Notes: generated from the letters alone by a model not told the origin. A DNA stretch of 48,651 nt from Clostridia bacterium (GCA_017552615.1 JAFZPI010000016.1:1-48651); one strand, 5' to 3'; shown: positions 1 through 8,791, counted from the first letter of the stretch. Program-made: numbers and translations.

Positions 1-103
1 CCTCGTGAATTTCTATGAGGGCCGCGGCAAGCTGGCCAAGGTGGATGGCGCGGGCAACATGGACGAGATCTTCGACGCCATCATGAAGGCGCTGCAGGCG
101 TGA
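1..103 (+). CDS. adk: Adenylate kinase, C-terminal end (partial)
   Basis: The reading frame open at the left edge (from base 2) encodes 33 residues ending in TGA at 101-103. The tail has the pattern LVNFYEGRGKLAKVDGAG followed by MDEIF, which matches the closing helix of bacterial adenylate kinase (ATP + AMP to 2 ADP). Its position directly before map and infA is the conserved ribosomal-protein locus order, which supports the call. The stop overlaps the GTG start of map (GTGA), suggesting translational coupling. Only the extreme C-terminus is visible, so no active-site residue can be checked. Confidence 0.85.
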   Translation, partial: LVNFYEGRGKLAKVDGAGNMDEIFDAIMKALQA

Positions 104-894
104 TCACGGTCAAGAATTCCGAACAGATCGCCTGCATGCGGCGGGCCGGAGCGCTCCTGTACGAAGTGCTGCAGGCCGTGGCGCGCGAGGTGAAGCCCGG
201 TGTCACCACCGCTTCTCTCGACCGCCTGGCGGAAGCCATGATCCGGGATCACGGGGCCATCCCGTCCTTCCTCGGTTATGATGGCTATCCCGCCTCGCTG
301 TGCACGTCGGTTGACAGCTGTGTCATCCACGGCATCCCGTCGGAGGGACAGATCCTGCGCGGGGGGAGCATCCTCTCCCTGGACTGTGGGCTCATCCTCG
401 ACGGATGGCAGGCGGACAGCGCCCTGACCGTGCCGGTTGGGGAGATCCCCCTGGCGGCGCGGCGGCTGATCGAGACCACCGAGCGCGCGTTCTTCGCCGG
501 AGCCCGCAAGGCCCTGAACGGGAACACGCTGGGCGATATCGGCAGCGCGGTGCAGTCCGTTGCGGAAAGCGCGGGCTACGGCGTGATCCGGGATTACACC
601 GGCCACGGCATTGGCCGCGACATGCACGAGGAGCCCTCGGTGTACAACTTCGGCCTCCCCGGGCACGGCCAGCGCCTATGCGCCGGCATGACCCTCGCGA
701 TCGAGCCGATGATCAGCCAGGACGACTGGCACACCGACGAGGGCAACGACGGCTGGGCTGTCCTGACGAGGGACGGCGCCCTCAGCGCCCATTACGAGCA
801 CACCATCGCCATCACGGAGGATGGTCTGCCCGAGATCCTGACCCTGCCGGGCCATCACTGGGAGGAGGATACCCATGGAGCCGATTCCCTTTGA
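100..894 (+). CDS. map: Type I methionine aminopeptidase
   Basis: A cytoplasmic metalloprotease that removes the N-terminal methionine from nascent proteins. The 264-residue product is of standard length for the short type I form. All five metal ligands are visible: D95 (in SLDCG), D106 (in QADSALT), H169 (in TGHGIG), E202 (in LAIEPM) and E233 (in HYEHTIAI). The GTG start at 100 overlaps the adk stop by three bases and has no room for another start. It sits in the adk-map-infA-rpmJ order typical of Firmicutes. No N-terminal zinc-finger or SH3-binding extension is present. Confidence 0.96.
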   Translation: MITVKNSEQIACMRRAGALLYEVLQAVAREVKPGVTTASLDRLAEAMIRDHGAIPSFLGYDGYPASLCTSVDSCVIHGIPSEGQILRGGSILSLDCGLILDGWQADSALTVPVGEIPLAARRLIETTERAFFAGARKALNGNTLGDIGSAVQSVAESAGYGVIRDYTGHGIGRDMHEEPSVYNFGLPGHGQRLCAGMTLAIEPMISQDDWHTDEGNDGWAVLTRDGALSAHYEHTIAITEDGLPEILTLPGHHWEEDTHGADSL

Positions 895-1174
895 CGAAGG
901 CCGCCTGGTGACCGCCACCGCGGGCCGCGACCGCAAGAGACGCTTTGTGGTCATCGGTATCCCGGAGGAAGGCTATGTGCTCATGGCCGACGGCGACACC
1001 CGCAGGCTGGATCACCCCAAGAAGAAAAAGACCAAACATCTCAGGCCAAGTCCGGTGAAGATGGACGACCTCGCGCTGCTGCGGGAGGAGCGCCGGCTGA
1101 AGGACAGCGACATCCGCGCCTTCCTCACCGCGCAAGGATTTGACCGCGAACAGCCCCTGTGCAAGGAGGACTGA
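875..1174 (+). CDS. KOW-domain RNA-binding protein (L14e/L6e/L27e-like)
   Basis: A 99-residue basic protein. The N-terminal third (about residues 8-40) has the KOW-like pattern in which a leading GRLV segment is followed by a beta-rich stretch and [18 protein letters not shown]; a Lys cluster (PKKKKTK) follows. Proteins of this type sit between map and infA in many Clostridia and are annotated as KOW-domain or L14e/L6e/L27e-like RNA-binding proteins. The role on the ribosome or RNA is inferred from location and domain only. The ATG at 875 lies 20 bases inside map, preceded by GGAGGAGG at 861-868, so translation is probably coupled. The C-terminal 40 residues are helical and charged. Confidence 0.8.
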   Translation: MEPIPFDEGRLVTATAGRDRKRRFVVIGIPEEGYVLMADGDTRRLDHPKKKKTKHLRPSPVKMDDLALLREERRLKDSDIRAFLTAQGFDREQPLCKED

Positions 1175-1178
1175 AAAC

Positions 1179-1400
1179 TTGTCCAAGGACGATGTCATTG
1201 AAATGGACGGAAAGGTCGTGGAGGCCCTTCCCAACGCCATGTTCCGGGTCGAGCTGTCCAACGGCTACCAGATCATTGCGCATATCTCCGGCAAAATGCG
1301 GCAGAATTTCATCCGCATCTATCCGGGCGATAAAGTTACTGTCGAGCTTTCGCCCTATGATCTGACCCGCGGTCGGATCACCTGGCGCAGCAAGAGCTGA
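1179..1400 (+). CDS. infA: Translation initiation factor IF-1
   Basis: A 73-residue OB-fold protein that binds the 30S A site during initiation. The sequence carries the diagnostic stretches [33 protein letters not shown] and the closing [13 protein letters not shown], and matches the family end to end. I place the start at the TTG at 1179, because the family begins with M-S-K-D/E-D and the ribosome binding site AAGGAGGA (1163-1170) is eight bases upstream. A longer in-frame extension starting at 1140 would overlap the KOW gene and has no family match. A weak TTG start for an essential factor is notable, though known for infA in Firmicutes. Confidence 0.96.
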   Translation: MSKDDVIEMDGKVVEALPNAMFRVELSNGYQIIAHISGKMRQNFIRIYPGDKVTVELSPYDLTRGRITWRSKS

Positions 1401-1544
<144 letters not shown>

Positions 1545-1562
1545 GAACCCTCCCTTGATAAC

Positions 1563-1597
1563 AGCACCCCGCCGGGCATCCGTTCCGGCGGGGTGCT
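1563..1597 (+). terminator. Strong hairpin ending the ribosomal-protein operon
   Basis: A perfect 13-base-pair stem (1563-1575 with 1585-1597) rich in G:C closes a 9-base loop, 19 bases after the rpmJ stop. The downstream tract is only weakly T-rich, so it may be an imperfect rho-independent terminator or an RNA 3'-end stabiliser. It marks the end of the truncated ribosomal-protein operon. Confidence 0.7.
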
Positions 1598-1658
1598 GGC
1601 GTTTCACACCCAATTCACGCGGAAGTTGTAAACATCAGGAAACACAGGTGGGCTTTCA

Positions 1659-1687
1659 TTGCCAAACAGATGTTCCTGTGGTAGAAT
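1659..1687 (+). promoter_or_regulatory. Sigma-A-type promoter for the exonuclease-TPR-lepB operon
   Basis: TTGCCA (1659-1664) and TAGAAT (1682-1687) are separated by exactly 17 bases. Transcription would begin near 1694, giving a leader of about 35 bases before the GTG at 1729. Genes 1729-4832 follow with gaps of 3 and 17 bases, so they probably form one transcript. Confidence 0.6.
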
Positions 1688-1728
1688 GGGAAATGAAAGA
1701 ATACGCTGCTGTCAAGAGGTGAAAAACC

Positions 1729-2886
1729 GTGAATCTCCGCGCTGCCCTGGACATGATGAGCAAGCCGAAGCCGAAGGCTGACCCGGTTCCGGAGCGCGTG
1801 TTCACGGACTGCTGGACCCGGCAGGTACTCCGCCCTTTGGAACAGTTCCCGGGGGCGGCAGACATCCGGCGGGAGACCATCATGCTGATGCAGACCGAAG
1901 CGCTGCCAGAGGCCTTTGACCCGAAATGCATCCTGTACCTCGACACCGAGACCACCGGCCTCGCCGGAGGCGCGGGTACCGTGGCCTTTGAGGTCGGGCT
2001 TGGGCGCATGACGTATGGGGGCTTTGCAATCACCCAGCTCGTGATGCGGGATTACCCGGAGGAGCGTTTCCTGCTCGATAAGGTGAAAGAAGCGTTGAAT
2101 GATGTTGATGTGATCTGCACGTTCAACGGGCGCACGTTCGATGTGCCGCTGCTGCGGGACCGCTTCCTGATGAACCGGATGAGCCCCGCCTGCCTCGACA
2201 AACCGCACATTGACTTGCTGCACATCGCCCGGCGGGTGTTCAAGCTCCGTCTGCAGCGCTGCCGCCTGACGAACCTGGAAGAGGCGGTGCTTGGGATCCC
2301 GCGTAGCCATGACCTTCCCGGGAGTGAAGTGCCCCAACGATACTTTGATTATCTGAAAACCGGGGAGTTCAGCCTTCTGAACGATGTGCTTTCTCACAAC
2401 GAGCAGGACATTGCCAGTCTGTGCGTGTTGCTTAGCCGGATGTGCGCGGCATATGAACAGCCCGAAACCTTGCTTCACGGCGAGGACCTGTACAGCATGG
2501 GCGTGGGTCTGGACCGGCAGCGGCATACGGAAGAGGCGCGGCGCTGCTGGCGGCTGGTCACTGGCGGACGCATGCGGGCCGCAAGCCAACAGCAGCTGGC
2601 CCGGAGCTATCGCCGGGCGGGGGACCGGGAGACTGCCAGGGACGTCTGGCTGGAGATGATCACCCGGCACGAGGGCGGCGTGCAGCCCTATATCGAGCTG
2701 GCCAAGCACTACGAGCATGTCGAGCGTGACCCGCGGACGGCGCTGGAATACACCCGCAGGGCCATGATGCTGCTGGCGGAGCCGTCGCTTTTGACAAATC
2801 AGGCTGTACAAGAGACGCAAAATGCGCTACAATACCGCTATGCCCGCCTGCGGAAAAAGGCGGCGCAGGCACAGAAAGAGGGATGA
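1729..2886 (+). CDS. YprB-type RNase H-fold 3'-5' exonuclease with C-terminal helical repeats
   Basis: A 385-residue protein. Residues 65-240 carry a DnaQ/RNase H-like exonuclease fold: DTETTG (D72, E74) as Exo I, a TFNGRTFDVPLL stretch near 131-142 as Exo II, and HNEQD (H223, D227) as Exo III, giving a complete DEDDh-type metal site. The remainder is helical with TPR-like spacing. This layout matches the YprB ribonuclease-H-like family of Firmicutes, whose substrate is not firmly established. The GTG start is preceded by AAGAGGTG. The following gene is a TPR protein three bases downstream. The nuclease assignment is strong; DNA versus RNA specificity cannot be read from the sequence. Confidence 0.8.
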   Translation: MNLRAALDMMSKPKPKADPVPERVFTDCWTRQVLRPLEQFPGAADIRRETIMLMQTEALPEAFDPKCILYLDTETTGLAGGAGTVAFEVGLGRMTYGGFAITQLVMRDYPEERFLLDKVKEALNDVDVICTFNGRTFDVPLLRDRFLMNRMSPACLDKPHIDLLHIARRVFKLRLQRCRLTNLEEAVLGIPRSHDLPGSEVPQRYFDYLKTGEFSLLNDVLSHNEQDIASLCVLLSRMCAAYEQPETLLHGEDLYSMGVGLDRQRHTEEARRCWRLVTGGRMRAASQQQLARSYRRAGDRETARDVWLEMITRHEGGVQPYIELAKHYEHVERDPRTALEYTRRAMMLLAEPSLLTNQAVQETQNALQYRYARLRKKAAQAQKEG

Positions 2887-2889
2887 CAG

Positions 2890-3756
2890 ATGAGCCTGAA
2901 AGGTATGATGACCGGCCGCAAGGCCTATAAAGCCCACGGAAACGGCAACTATGCCGAGGCACTGAAGCTCTACGACGAGGCTTGGACGGAGGGCATGGAC
3001 AACCCGCGCTGGATCCTCGGCTACACCGTGCTGCTCCTGCGGGACGGTCAGTATGCCAAGGCCCGGGAGATCCTGGTCAAGCTGCAGAAAAACCCGGCGC
3101 TGACGCCTGACATGAAAAATCAGCTTTTCATCAACTATGCTGCGGCGGTCTTCCGCATGGGCGAGACGGACAAGGGCATCCGCCTGCTGGAGCGCCAGCA
3201 TGCCCAGGGTCCGGCCGGACTGATTTATCAGACCCTCGGTTACCTGTATATCGAGAAATACGTTCCGGAAAACACGCCGGACTTTGATGCTATTGAGGCC
3301 GCGGCGAAGCAGGAAGCCGAAGCCGCAAAAGCAGTAGCCAGCGAGGCCGGGGATACCGAATCGACCGAAGCCGCACCTGCCGAGGCCGAACCGGTCGCGC
3401 CGCAGTCCTCTGCCCGTGAAGAGTGGCAGAAGGCCAAGGACAAGGCCGAGGCCTTTATCCGCGAATCCATCGATTACGACGATGAGGACAGTGTATGTCT
3501 GGACAACATGGGCCAGTGGGTCTACCGTGTCCTGGGAGACCATGATGGCGCGAAGGAATGGTTCGAGAAGGCCCTGAAGATCAAGCCCAGCCAGATCGAC
3601 ACCCTGTGGTTCCTCTCACGCTATGACCTGGACAAGGGCGACAGCAAGGCAGCGCTGCAGAAGATCGAGGCCATCCTCGAGAATGGCCGCTTCTCCCCGC
3701 TGAATTATGTAGACCGGAAGATGGCCGAAGATGAGCTGGCCCGTCTGAAGGCTTGA
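2890..3756 (+). CDS. Tetratricopeptide-repeat protein
   Basis: A 288-residue soluble protein with no signal peptide or membrane segment. TPR-like helical pairs are visible at both ends (for example NYAEALKLYDEAW near residue 17 and DHDGAKEWFEKALKIKPSQ near 217-235). A central Ala/Glu-rich linker (about 130-175, with repeated AEAE-type runs) is probably disordered. It lies between a YprB-type exonuclease and signal peptidase I in an apparent operon. The family gives a scaffold role only; the partner is unknown. The ATG at 2890 follows an AG-rich ribosome binding site in the end of the upstream gene. Confidence 0.7.
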   Translation: MSLKGMMTGRKAYKAHGNGNYAEALKLYDEAWTEGMDNPRWILGYTVLLLRDGQYAKAREILVKLQKNPALTPDMKNQLFINYAAAVFRMGETDKGIRLLERQHAQGPAGLIYQTLGYLYIEKYVPENTPDFDAIEAAAKQEAEAAKAVASEAGDTESTEAAPAEAEPVAPQSSAREEWQKAKDKAEAFIRESIDYDDEDSVCLDNMGQWVYRVLGDHDGAKEWFEKALKIKPSQIDTLWFLSRYDLDKGDSKAALQKIEAILENGRFSPLNYVDRKMAEDELARLKA

Positions 3757-3773
3757 GAAAGGACGGAAGTCGC

Positions 3774-4832
3774 ATGCAGGAAGAGAACAAGACGGTCGAA
3801 GGACAGGAAATCCGGACGGAAACTATAGAGGAACCGGAAGAAACCGGCAAGAAGCACAAGAAGAACAAGAAAGAGAAGCCGAAGCGTCCGCTGTGGCAGG
3901 AGATCCTAAGCTGGGTGTGGCCGCTCCTCGGGGCGCTTGCCATCGCGCTGGTGGTACGGACTCTGCTCTTTGAGCCTGTAAAGGTGGACGGCAGTTCGAT
4001 GCTTGATACCCTCAACAACGGGGAGATCATGTTCGTCGATAAGACCGGGTATTCAAGTTTCTGGGTCACCTGGCCCTGGGGCTCCAACGAAGCCAAGGAA
4101 GCCTCCGAAAAATGGACCTTCTTCGGCAATCCCGAACGCTTTGACCCCGTCGTCTGCCGCTATCCGGACCGCGGAACCACCAACTTTGTCAAGCGCGTGG
4201 TAGGCCTGCCGGGCGATACGGTGGAAGTCAAGGACGGCTATCTCTATGTCAACGGCGAGAAGTACGACGAGCCCTATGTCAGTGACAACTACCGTGCCGG
4301 TGAGACTTGGGGCGATTCGATCCTGGTCCCGAAGAAGGGCGATATCATCACCTACGATGGCGAGCAGTTCAAAGTGAACGGTTCATCGTATGACTATGCT
4401 TTCGCCCTTGTGAACCTGGAGGGCGAGGCCAAGACCTCCATCCGCATGATCCGTGTTTCGAACGGACTTTCGATCATCGGAACGGTTTTCCGGGTCATGC
4501 AGGGGAAAGAGACGTACTTCACCGACGGTTCGACCTGGCTACAGCTGGTCAGCGGGGACGGGGATGGCAGTCTCTCCTATTACGACAACCAGCAGCAGAT
4601 CGTGACCGTTGCGGTCAAGCAGCTTGATACGGCTCCTTTTGCCGCGAACACGGAGTTTACCGTTACCGAGGACGATTACTTCGTCATGGGTGACCACCGC
4701 AACAATTCCCGGGACAGCCGGTGGTGCGGCGCAATCCCGCGGAGCTATGTGATGGGCCGTGTCCGGCAGATCATCTGGCCGCTGGGTGAATGGCGCAGCG
4801 TGGTAAACGGACTGGAGTTCTCGGCGGAATAA
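3774..4832 (+). CDS. lepB: Signal peptidase I with an enlarged periplasmic-side domain
   Basis: A membrane-bound serine/lysine endopeptidase that removes Sec/Tat signal peptides. The order is a Lys/Glu-rich cytoplasmic tail (1-40), one TM segment (about 45-65), the catalytic Ser box (GSSML, S75), the Lys box (FVKRVVGLPGD, K140) and the GDHRNNSRDSR box at about 306. All catalytic boxes are intact. The protein is 352 residues against roughly 180-200 for typical Bacillota enzymes. The extra length lies between the Lys box and the GDHRNNS box (166 residues, normally about 60), with smaller additions near 95-110. I chose the ATG at 3774, which is well spaced from AAAGGA at 3758, over a TTG at 3753 inside the upstream gene. 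The insert has no recognised fold. Confidence 0.92.
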   Translation: MQEENKTVEGQEIRTETIEEPEETGKKHKKNKKEKPKRPLWQEILSWVWPLLGALAIALVVRTLLFEPVKVDGSSMLDTLNNGEIMFVDKTGYSSFWVTWPWGSNEAKEASEKWTFFGNPERFDPVVCRYPDRGTTNFVKRVVGLPGDTVEVKDGYLYVNGEKYDEPYVSDNYRAGETWGDSILVPKKGDIITYDGEQFKVNGSSYDYAFALVNLEGEAKTSIRMIRVSNGLSIIGTVFRVMQGKETYFTDGSTWLQLVSGDGDGSLSYYDNQQQIVTVAVKQLDTAPFAANTEFTVTEDDYFVMGDHRNNSRDSRWCGAIPRSYVMGRVRQIIWPLGEWRSVVNGLEFSAE

Positions 4833-4860
4833 TCTGAACGAAGTGGAAAACGAATGCATT

Positions 4861-4896
4861 AAAACTGTCCCATGCCATACGACACGGGACAGTTTT
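4861..4896. terminator. Bidirectional terminator between lepB and the PPK2 gene
   Basis: A perfect 11-base-pair stem (4861-4871 with 4886-4896) is flanked by an A-run on the left and a T-run on the right. It can therefore terminate transcription from both convergent genes. Confidence 0.85.
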
Positions 4897-4911
4897 CTTG
4901 ACCGGTCATTC

Positions 4912-6399
4912 TCACTTCATCTTATTCTCAAAATCCTTCTCAATCGCCTCTTCCAGCGCCTTGACGATGATCTTCAGCGTGCGGATACGGGCGTATTTCT
5001 TGTCATTGGATTCAATAATGTACCAGGGAGCGTTCTCGGTGGAGGTTTTCTGGAGCATCTCGTCCACAGCCACTTCGTACTGGTCCCACTTCTCGCGGTT
5101 GCGCCAGTCCTCGTCGGTGATCTTCCACTGCTTCTCCGGGGTGTTCTGCCGGTCGGTGAAGCGGGCGAGCTGCGTGTCCTGGTCGATGTGGATCCAGAAC
5201 TTCAGCACCACCGCGCCCCAGTCCGTCAGCTGGCGCTCGAACTCGTTGATCTCGTTGTAGGCGCGCTGCCAGTCCTTTTCCTTGCAGAAGCCCTCGAGGC
5301 GTTCCACCATCACGCGGCCGTACCAGGTGCGGTCAAAGATGCAGATGTGGCCGGACCGCGGCAGCCGCGTCCAGAAGCGCCAGAGATACTGGCGGTTGAG
5401 TTCGTGGGGTTCGGGCGAAGCGATGGGCCGCACGTCAAATCCCCGCGGATCCAGCGGCGAGGCCACGCGGCGGATGTTGCCGCCTTTGCCGGCCGCGTCC
5501 CAGCCCTCGTAGCAGAGGACGACCGGGATCTTCAGGCGGTAGAGGATATTGTGCAGCTCGTGGAGCCGGGCCTGGAGCTTCTTCAGCTTCTTGGAGTACT
5601 CTTCGTCGCTGATGGCGGGGGAGAGGTCGACGTCCTTCAGCTTCGGCATCTCGATCAGCGGGAACTCTTCCTTGAAGGGTTCGCCCACATAGCGGCCGTT
5701 CTTCAGGCCTTCGGTGATCATGCCGGTGAGGAGTTTCATCGTGTCCCGCGCTGCGCACTTGCGGTTTGCGGCGCTGAGCACGTGCCATTTGCAGGCCACC
5801 TGGGTCTTTTCCATGAAGTCCTCGTATGCGGCGACAAAGCGTTTGTATTCGCGGTGCTGCCAGAGGTCCTCATCCGTCGCGCGCCATTCGGTGTCCGCGT
5901 GGCCCTTCAGCATGGAAAGACGCTCGAACTGCTCATCCTTGCTGATGTGCAGGAAGACCTTCAGCACCAGGTAGCCGCCGTCGCGGAGCTGGCGCTCGAA
6001 CTCATTGACCTGGCGGATGCGGCGCCGGTATTCGCCGGGAGTGATTTCCCTGTGGAGGAATTTCCGCACCGTGTCCTCCATCCAGCCGGAATCCATGAAA
6101 ACGATCTTGCCGTTCTCCGGGATCGCGGAAGCATAGGGATAGAGGAAGGGATAGCGCATCTCTTTTTCCGGGATGACGGCGGAGGAAACCACATTGTAAA
6201 AGCGTGGGTCGATCTCCCTGATCATCTCGCGGATCAGGCTGCCCTTGCCCGCAGCGGCCCAGCCCTCGATCAGCACCAGGACCGGGAGCTTTGCGTCCCG
6301 CAGGAGCTGCTGCTGGGAAGCCAGCACGTTCCGGAGCTCTTTCAGCTCAGCTGCCGCTTCCTTTTTGTCGCCGGATTTCACTTCACATTCCTTCAACAT
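4912..6399 (-). CDS. Two-domain PPK2-family polyphosphate:AMP phosphotransferase
   Basis: A 495-residue cytoplasmic enzyme built of two tandem PPK2 domains. Each has a P-loop: GWAAAGKGS near 45-53 and GWDAAGKGG near 299-307. The second domain keeps the Walker B/lid region FDRTWYGR (about 355), whereas the first has MDSGWMED at the equivalent place, suggesting that the N-terminal copy is catalytically weakened. In characterised two-domain (class II) PPK2 enzymes the C-terminal half is the active one and makes ADP from AMP and polyphosphate, so that reaction is the best prediction. The ATG is preceded by AGGAGGGG. The gene is a single-cistron unit with its own promoter and a shared terminator. 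Confidence 0.9.
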   Translation of the reverse strand: MLKECEVKSGDKKEAAAELKELRNVLASQQQLLRDAKLPVLVLIEGWAAAGKGSLIREMIREIDPRFYNVVSSAVIPEKEMRYPFLYPYASAIPENGKIVFMDSGWMEDTVRKFLHREITPGEYRRRIRQVNEFERQLRDGGYLVLKVFLHISKDEQFERLSMLKGHADTEWRATDEDLWQHREYKRFVAAYEDFMEKTQVACKWHVLSAANRKCAARDTMKLLTGMITEGLKNGRYVGEPFKEEFPLIEMPKLKDVDLSPAISDEEYSKKLKKLQARLHELHNILYRLKIPVVLCYEGWDAAGKGGNIRRVASPLDPRGFDVRPIASPEPHELNRQYLWRFWTRLPRSGHICIFDRTWYGRVMVERLEGFCKEKDWQRAYNEINEFERQLTDWGAVVLKFWIHIDQDTQLARFTDRQNTPEKQWKITDEDWRNREKWDQYEVAVDEMLQKTSTENAPWYIIESNDKKYARIRTLKIIVKALEEAIEKDFENKMK

Positions 6400-6456
6400 G
6401 GAAAACCCCTCCTGTCTGTGTCGAACAATGAATGAACATGGCTGTTGTTTGACGAT

Positions 6457-6485
6457 ATTATATATGATTGTGATGGGAAAAGCAA
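6457..6485 (-). promoter_or_regulatory. Promoter for the PPK2 gene
   Basis: On the minus strand TTGCTT (6485-6480) and TATAAT (6462-6457) are separated by 17 bases, about 55 bases upstream of the PPK2 start. The -35 box is moderate and the -10 box is perfect. Confidence 0.5.
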
Positions 6486-6520
6486 TGATATCGGAAAAAT
6501 AAGATGGTGAACGATCAAAT

Positions 6521-6551
6521 CATTGCAATTGTAATGAGTCAGTAGTATAAT
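6521..6551 (+). promoter_or_regulatory. Promoter with overlapping palindromic operator for the toxin-antitoxin operon
   Basis: TTGCAA (6523-6528) and TATAAT (6546-6551) have a 17-base spacer. A 16-base near-perfect palindrome (6521-6536, one mismatched pair) covers the -35 box. This is the arrangement expected for autorepression by the DinJ/RelB-type antitoxin encoded 30 bases downstream; binding itself is inferred. Confidence 0.6.
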
Positions 6552-6580
6552 AGCAATGAAAGCGAAGGGAGGAGAGGTCG

Positions 6581-6874
6581 ATGACCTGTACAATTCAGAT
6601 CCGGGTCGATGATGCATTGAAACAGCAATCGGACAGCTTATTCCGAGATCTTGGCACGGATACGACATCTGCGATCCGGATGTTTTTGCATCAGGCGATC
6701 GCCTGCAACGGATTTCCGTTTGAAATCAAAAAGACCGTTCCGAATCCATATGCCGCGCTTTCGGAAGAAGAGCTCCTGGGGAGGCTCGAGGTTGCAAGGT
6801 TCCATGCGGATCAGGGCAAAGTCAGGGATGCCGATGAAGTTGTCACGGGGCTGAGGAGGAAGTATGGAGTATAG
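6581..6874 (+). CDS. RelB/DinJ-family antitoxin
   Basis: A 97-residue protein whose first 45 residues form a ribbon-helix-helix type DNA-binding region: TIQIRVDDALKQQSD, then a DTTSAIRMFLHQAI helix, as in DinJ. The C-terminal half is acidic and helical and would wrap the toxin. It overlaps the toxin gene by 11 bases, which is typical of coupled antitoxin-toxin translation. The ribosome binding site is GGGAGGAG. The sequence around it is visibly more AT-rich than the flanking lepB, PPK2 and guaB genes, consistent with horizontal acquisition. It probably represses the promoter at 6521-6551. Confidence 0.88.
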   Translation: MTCTIQIRVDDALKQQSDSLFRDLGTDTTSAIRMFLHQAIACNGFPFEIKKTVPNPYAALSEEELLGRLEVARFHADQGKVRDADEVVTGLRRKYGV

Positions 6875-7178
6875 CGTTGTGATGACTTCGGACGCGGAAG
6901 AGGACTTGGAAGGATTCATCCGGTATCTGCTGTACGAGAAAAGGAGTCCGCAGGCAGCATCCAATGTGCTCAATGATTTTGAAGAGACAAAGAAGAGACT
7001 CTCGAAAAGAGCGGACAGCGTCAAACTCTGCGATCACCCGAAGCTTCACGCGCTCGGTTACCGAAAAATGCGGTTTTCAAAACACAGGTATTTCCTGATG
7101 TACCGGATCGAAGGCGAACGGGTGGTTGTCGATCGTGTTTTTCATGAACTGCAGGACTACGAGAATCACATGCGATAA
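6864..7178 (+). CDS. RelE/ParE-superfamily toxin
   Basis: A 104-residue protein with the RelE/ParE fold pattern: an N-terminal beta strand (YSVVMTSDAEEDLE), two helices, and a C-terminal sheet with the stretch RYFLMYRIEGERVVVDRVFH. The pattern fits an mRNA interferase or gyrase poison paired with the antitoxin in front. The C-terminal basic residues (R, H) resemble those of RelE-type members, but I cannot separate RelE from ParE activity from sequence alone. The ATG lies inside the antitoxin gene (11-base overlap). The pair looks intact, in contrast with the broken yoeB module at the right end of the window. Confidence 0.82.
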   Translation: MEYSVVMTSDAEEDLEGFIRYLLYEKRSPQAASNVLNDFEETKKRLSKRADSVKLCDHPKLHALGYRKMRFSKHRYFLMYRIEGERVVVDRVFHELQDYENHMR

Positions 7179-7187
7179 TGCCATAAC

Positions 7188-7225
7188 AAAACCTCGTCAG
7201 AACAGTAATGATCTGGCGAGGTTTT
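7188..7225. terminator. Bidirectional terminator between the toxin gene and guaB
   Basis: A 14-base-pair stem with one G:T pair (7188-7201 with 7212-7225) starts with AAAA and ends with TTTTCTTT. It can serve both convergent transcripts. Confidence 0.85.
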
Positions 7226-7234
7226 CTTTATGCC

Positions 7235-8743
7235 TTACCGGTTCGGTGTCGACGTGGACCGCAGGGTCACATCGTGATAGCCGCCTTCGACGATTGAGGT
7301 GGAGGAGACCAGCGTCAGGCGGGCTTTGTCCCGCAGGTCCTGGAGGTTGGTGACGCCCACGTTGCACATGGTGCTCTTGACCTTGTAGAGGCTGATCTCC
7401 ACGTTGTCGTGCAGGGGGCCGGCGTAGACGACGTAGCTGTCCACACCCTCCTCGAAGGAGAGTTTTCCGGCGCCGCCGAGATCGTAGCGCTGCCAGTTGC
7501 GGGCACGGTTGGAACCCTCACCCCAGTACTCTTTCATATAAACGCCGTTGACCATTACCCTGGCGGAGGGGCTCTCGTCGAAACGGGCGAAGTAGCGGCC
7601 CATCATCAGGAAGTCCGCGCCCATGGCGAGCGCCAGCGTCATGTGGTAGTCATGCACGATGCCGCCGTCGGAGCAGATCGGCACGTAGATGCCGGTTTCT
7701 TTGTAATACTCATCCCGGGCCGCTGCGACCTCGATCAGTGCCGTGGCCTGCCCGCGGCCGATGCCTTTGGTCTCGCGGGTGATGCAGATCGAGCCGCCGC
7801 CGATGCCGACCTTCACAAAGTCCGCGCCGGCTTTCGCGAGGAAGAGGAAGCCATCCCGGTCGACGACATTTCCTGCACCGATCTTCACGCTGTCGCCGTA
7901 CTGCTCCCGGACCCACTTCAAGGTCTTTTCCTGCCAGCAGGTGTAGCCCTCGGAGGAATCGATGCACAGCACGTCCGCGCCGGCCTTCAGCAGGGCGGGG
8001 ATGCGCTCGGCATAGTCGCGGGTGTTGATGCCGGCGCCGACGAGATAGCGCTTCTTCTCGTCCAGGAGCTCCAGGGGATTCTCTTTATGGGAGGCATAGT
8101 CCTTCCGGAAGACGAAGTACATCAGGTTGCCTTCATGGTCCACAATGGGGAGGCTGTTCAGCTTGTGGTCCCAGATGATGTCGTTGGCTTCCTTCAGCGT
8201 GGTCTCCGCGGGAGCGGTGACCAGCTTGTCCAGCGGCGTCATGAAATCGCGGACCGGGGTGTCGGTTGCCATGCGGCTCACTCGGTAGTCCCGGCTGGAG
8301 ACGATGCCGAGGAGCTTGCCGTTGGGGGTGCCGTCGGCGGTGATGGCCACGGTGGAGAATCCGTTCTTCGCCTTCAGGTCCAGGACGTCCTGCAGGGTGT
8401 TGTCCGGGGTCAGGTTGGAGGCGGAGGGCACAAAGCCCGCTTTGTAGCCCTTGACTCGGGCGACCATGGCGGCCTCATCGGCGATGGTCTGCGCGCCGTA
8501 GATAAAGGAGATGCCGCCTTCCCGCGCCAGGGCGATGGCCAGCTTGTCGTCGGAAACCGACTGCATGATGGCGCTCACCAGCGGGATATTCAGCGAGATC
8601 GCCGGTTCTTCCTCGCCCTTGCGGTATTTCGTCAGCGCGGTGTGCAGGCTCACGTTCTGCGGCACACAGTCTTCCGGCGTGTAGCCCGGGATCAGCAGGT
8701 ACTCACTGAAGGTGTGGCTCGGTTCCTGGTAGTAGTAGGCCAT
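7235..8743 (-). CDS. guaB: IMP dehydrogenase
   Basis: This enzyme oxidises IMP to XMP with NAD+, the first committed step to GMP. The 502-residue product has the (beta/alpha)8 barrel interrupted near residues 100-235 by the CBS-domain pair. The catalytic loop reads [13 protein letters not shown], with the thioimidate-forming cysteine at C320. The IMP phosphate-binding SDGGIV and the active-site flap (region around [10 protein letters not shown]) are also visible. I place the start at the ATG at 8743 ([12 protein letters not shown]), which follows AAAGGAGGAG. An open frame runs further upstream but crosses the promoter, so it is not used. The gene is monocistronic with a strong promoter. Confidence 0.95.
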   Translation of the reverse strand: MAYYYQEPSHTFSEYLLIPGYTPEDCVPQNVSLHTALTKYRKGEEEPAISLNIPLVSAIMQSVSDDKLAIALAREGGISFIYGAQTIADEAAMVARVKGYKAGFVPSASNLTPDNTLQDVLDLKAKNGFSTVAITADGTPNGKLLGIVSSRDYRVSRMATDTPVRDFMTPLDKLVTAPAETTLKEANDIIWDHKLNSLPIVDHEGNLMYFVFRKDYASHKENPLELLDEKKRYLVGAGINTRDYAERIPALLKAGADVLCIDSSEGYTCWQEKTLKWVREQYGDSVKIGAGNVVDRDGFLFLAKAGADFVKVGIGGGSICITRETKGIGRGQATALIEVAAARDEYYKETGIYVPICSDGGIVHDYHMTLALAMGADFLMMGRYFARFDESPSARVMVNGVYMKEYWGEGSNRARNWQRYDLGGAGKLSFEEGVDSYVVYAGPLHDNVEISLYKVKSTMCNVGVTNLQDLRDKARLTLVSSTSIVEGGYHDVTLRSTSTPNR

Positions 8744-8791
8744 GGGCGTCTCCTCCTTTGCGCGGTCCGGCGGGTGAGATGGAATTGGCTT

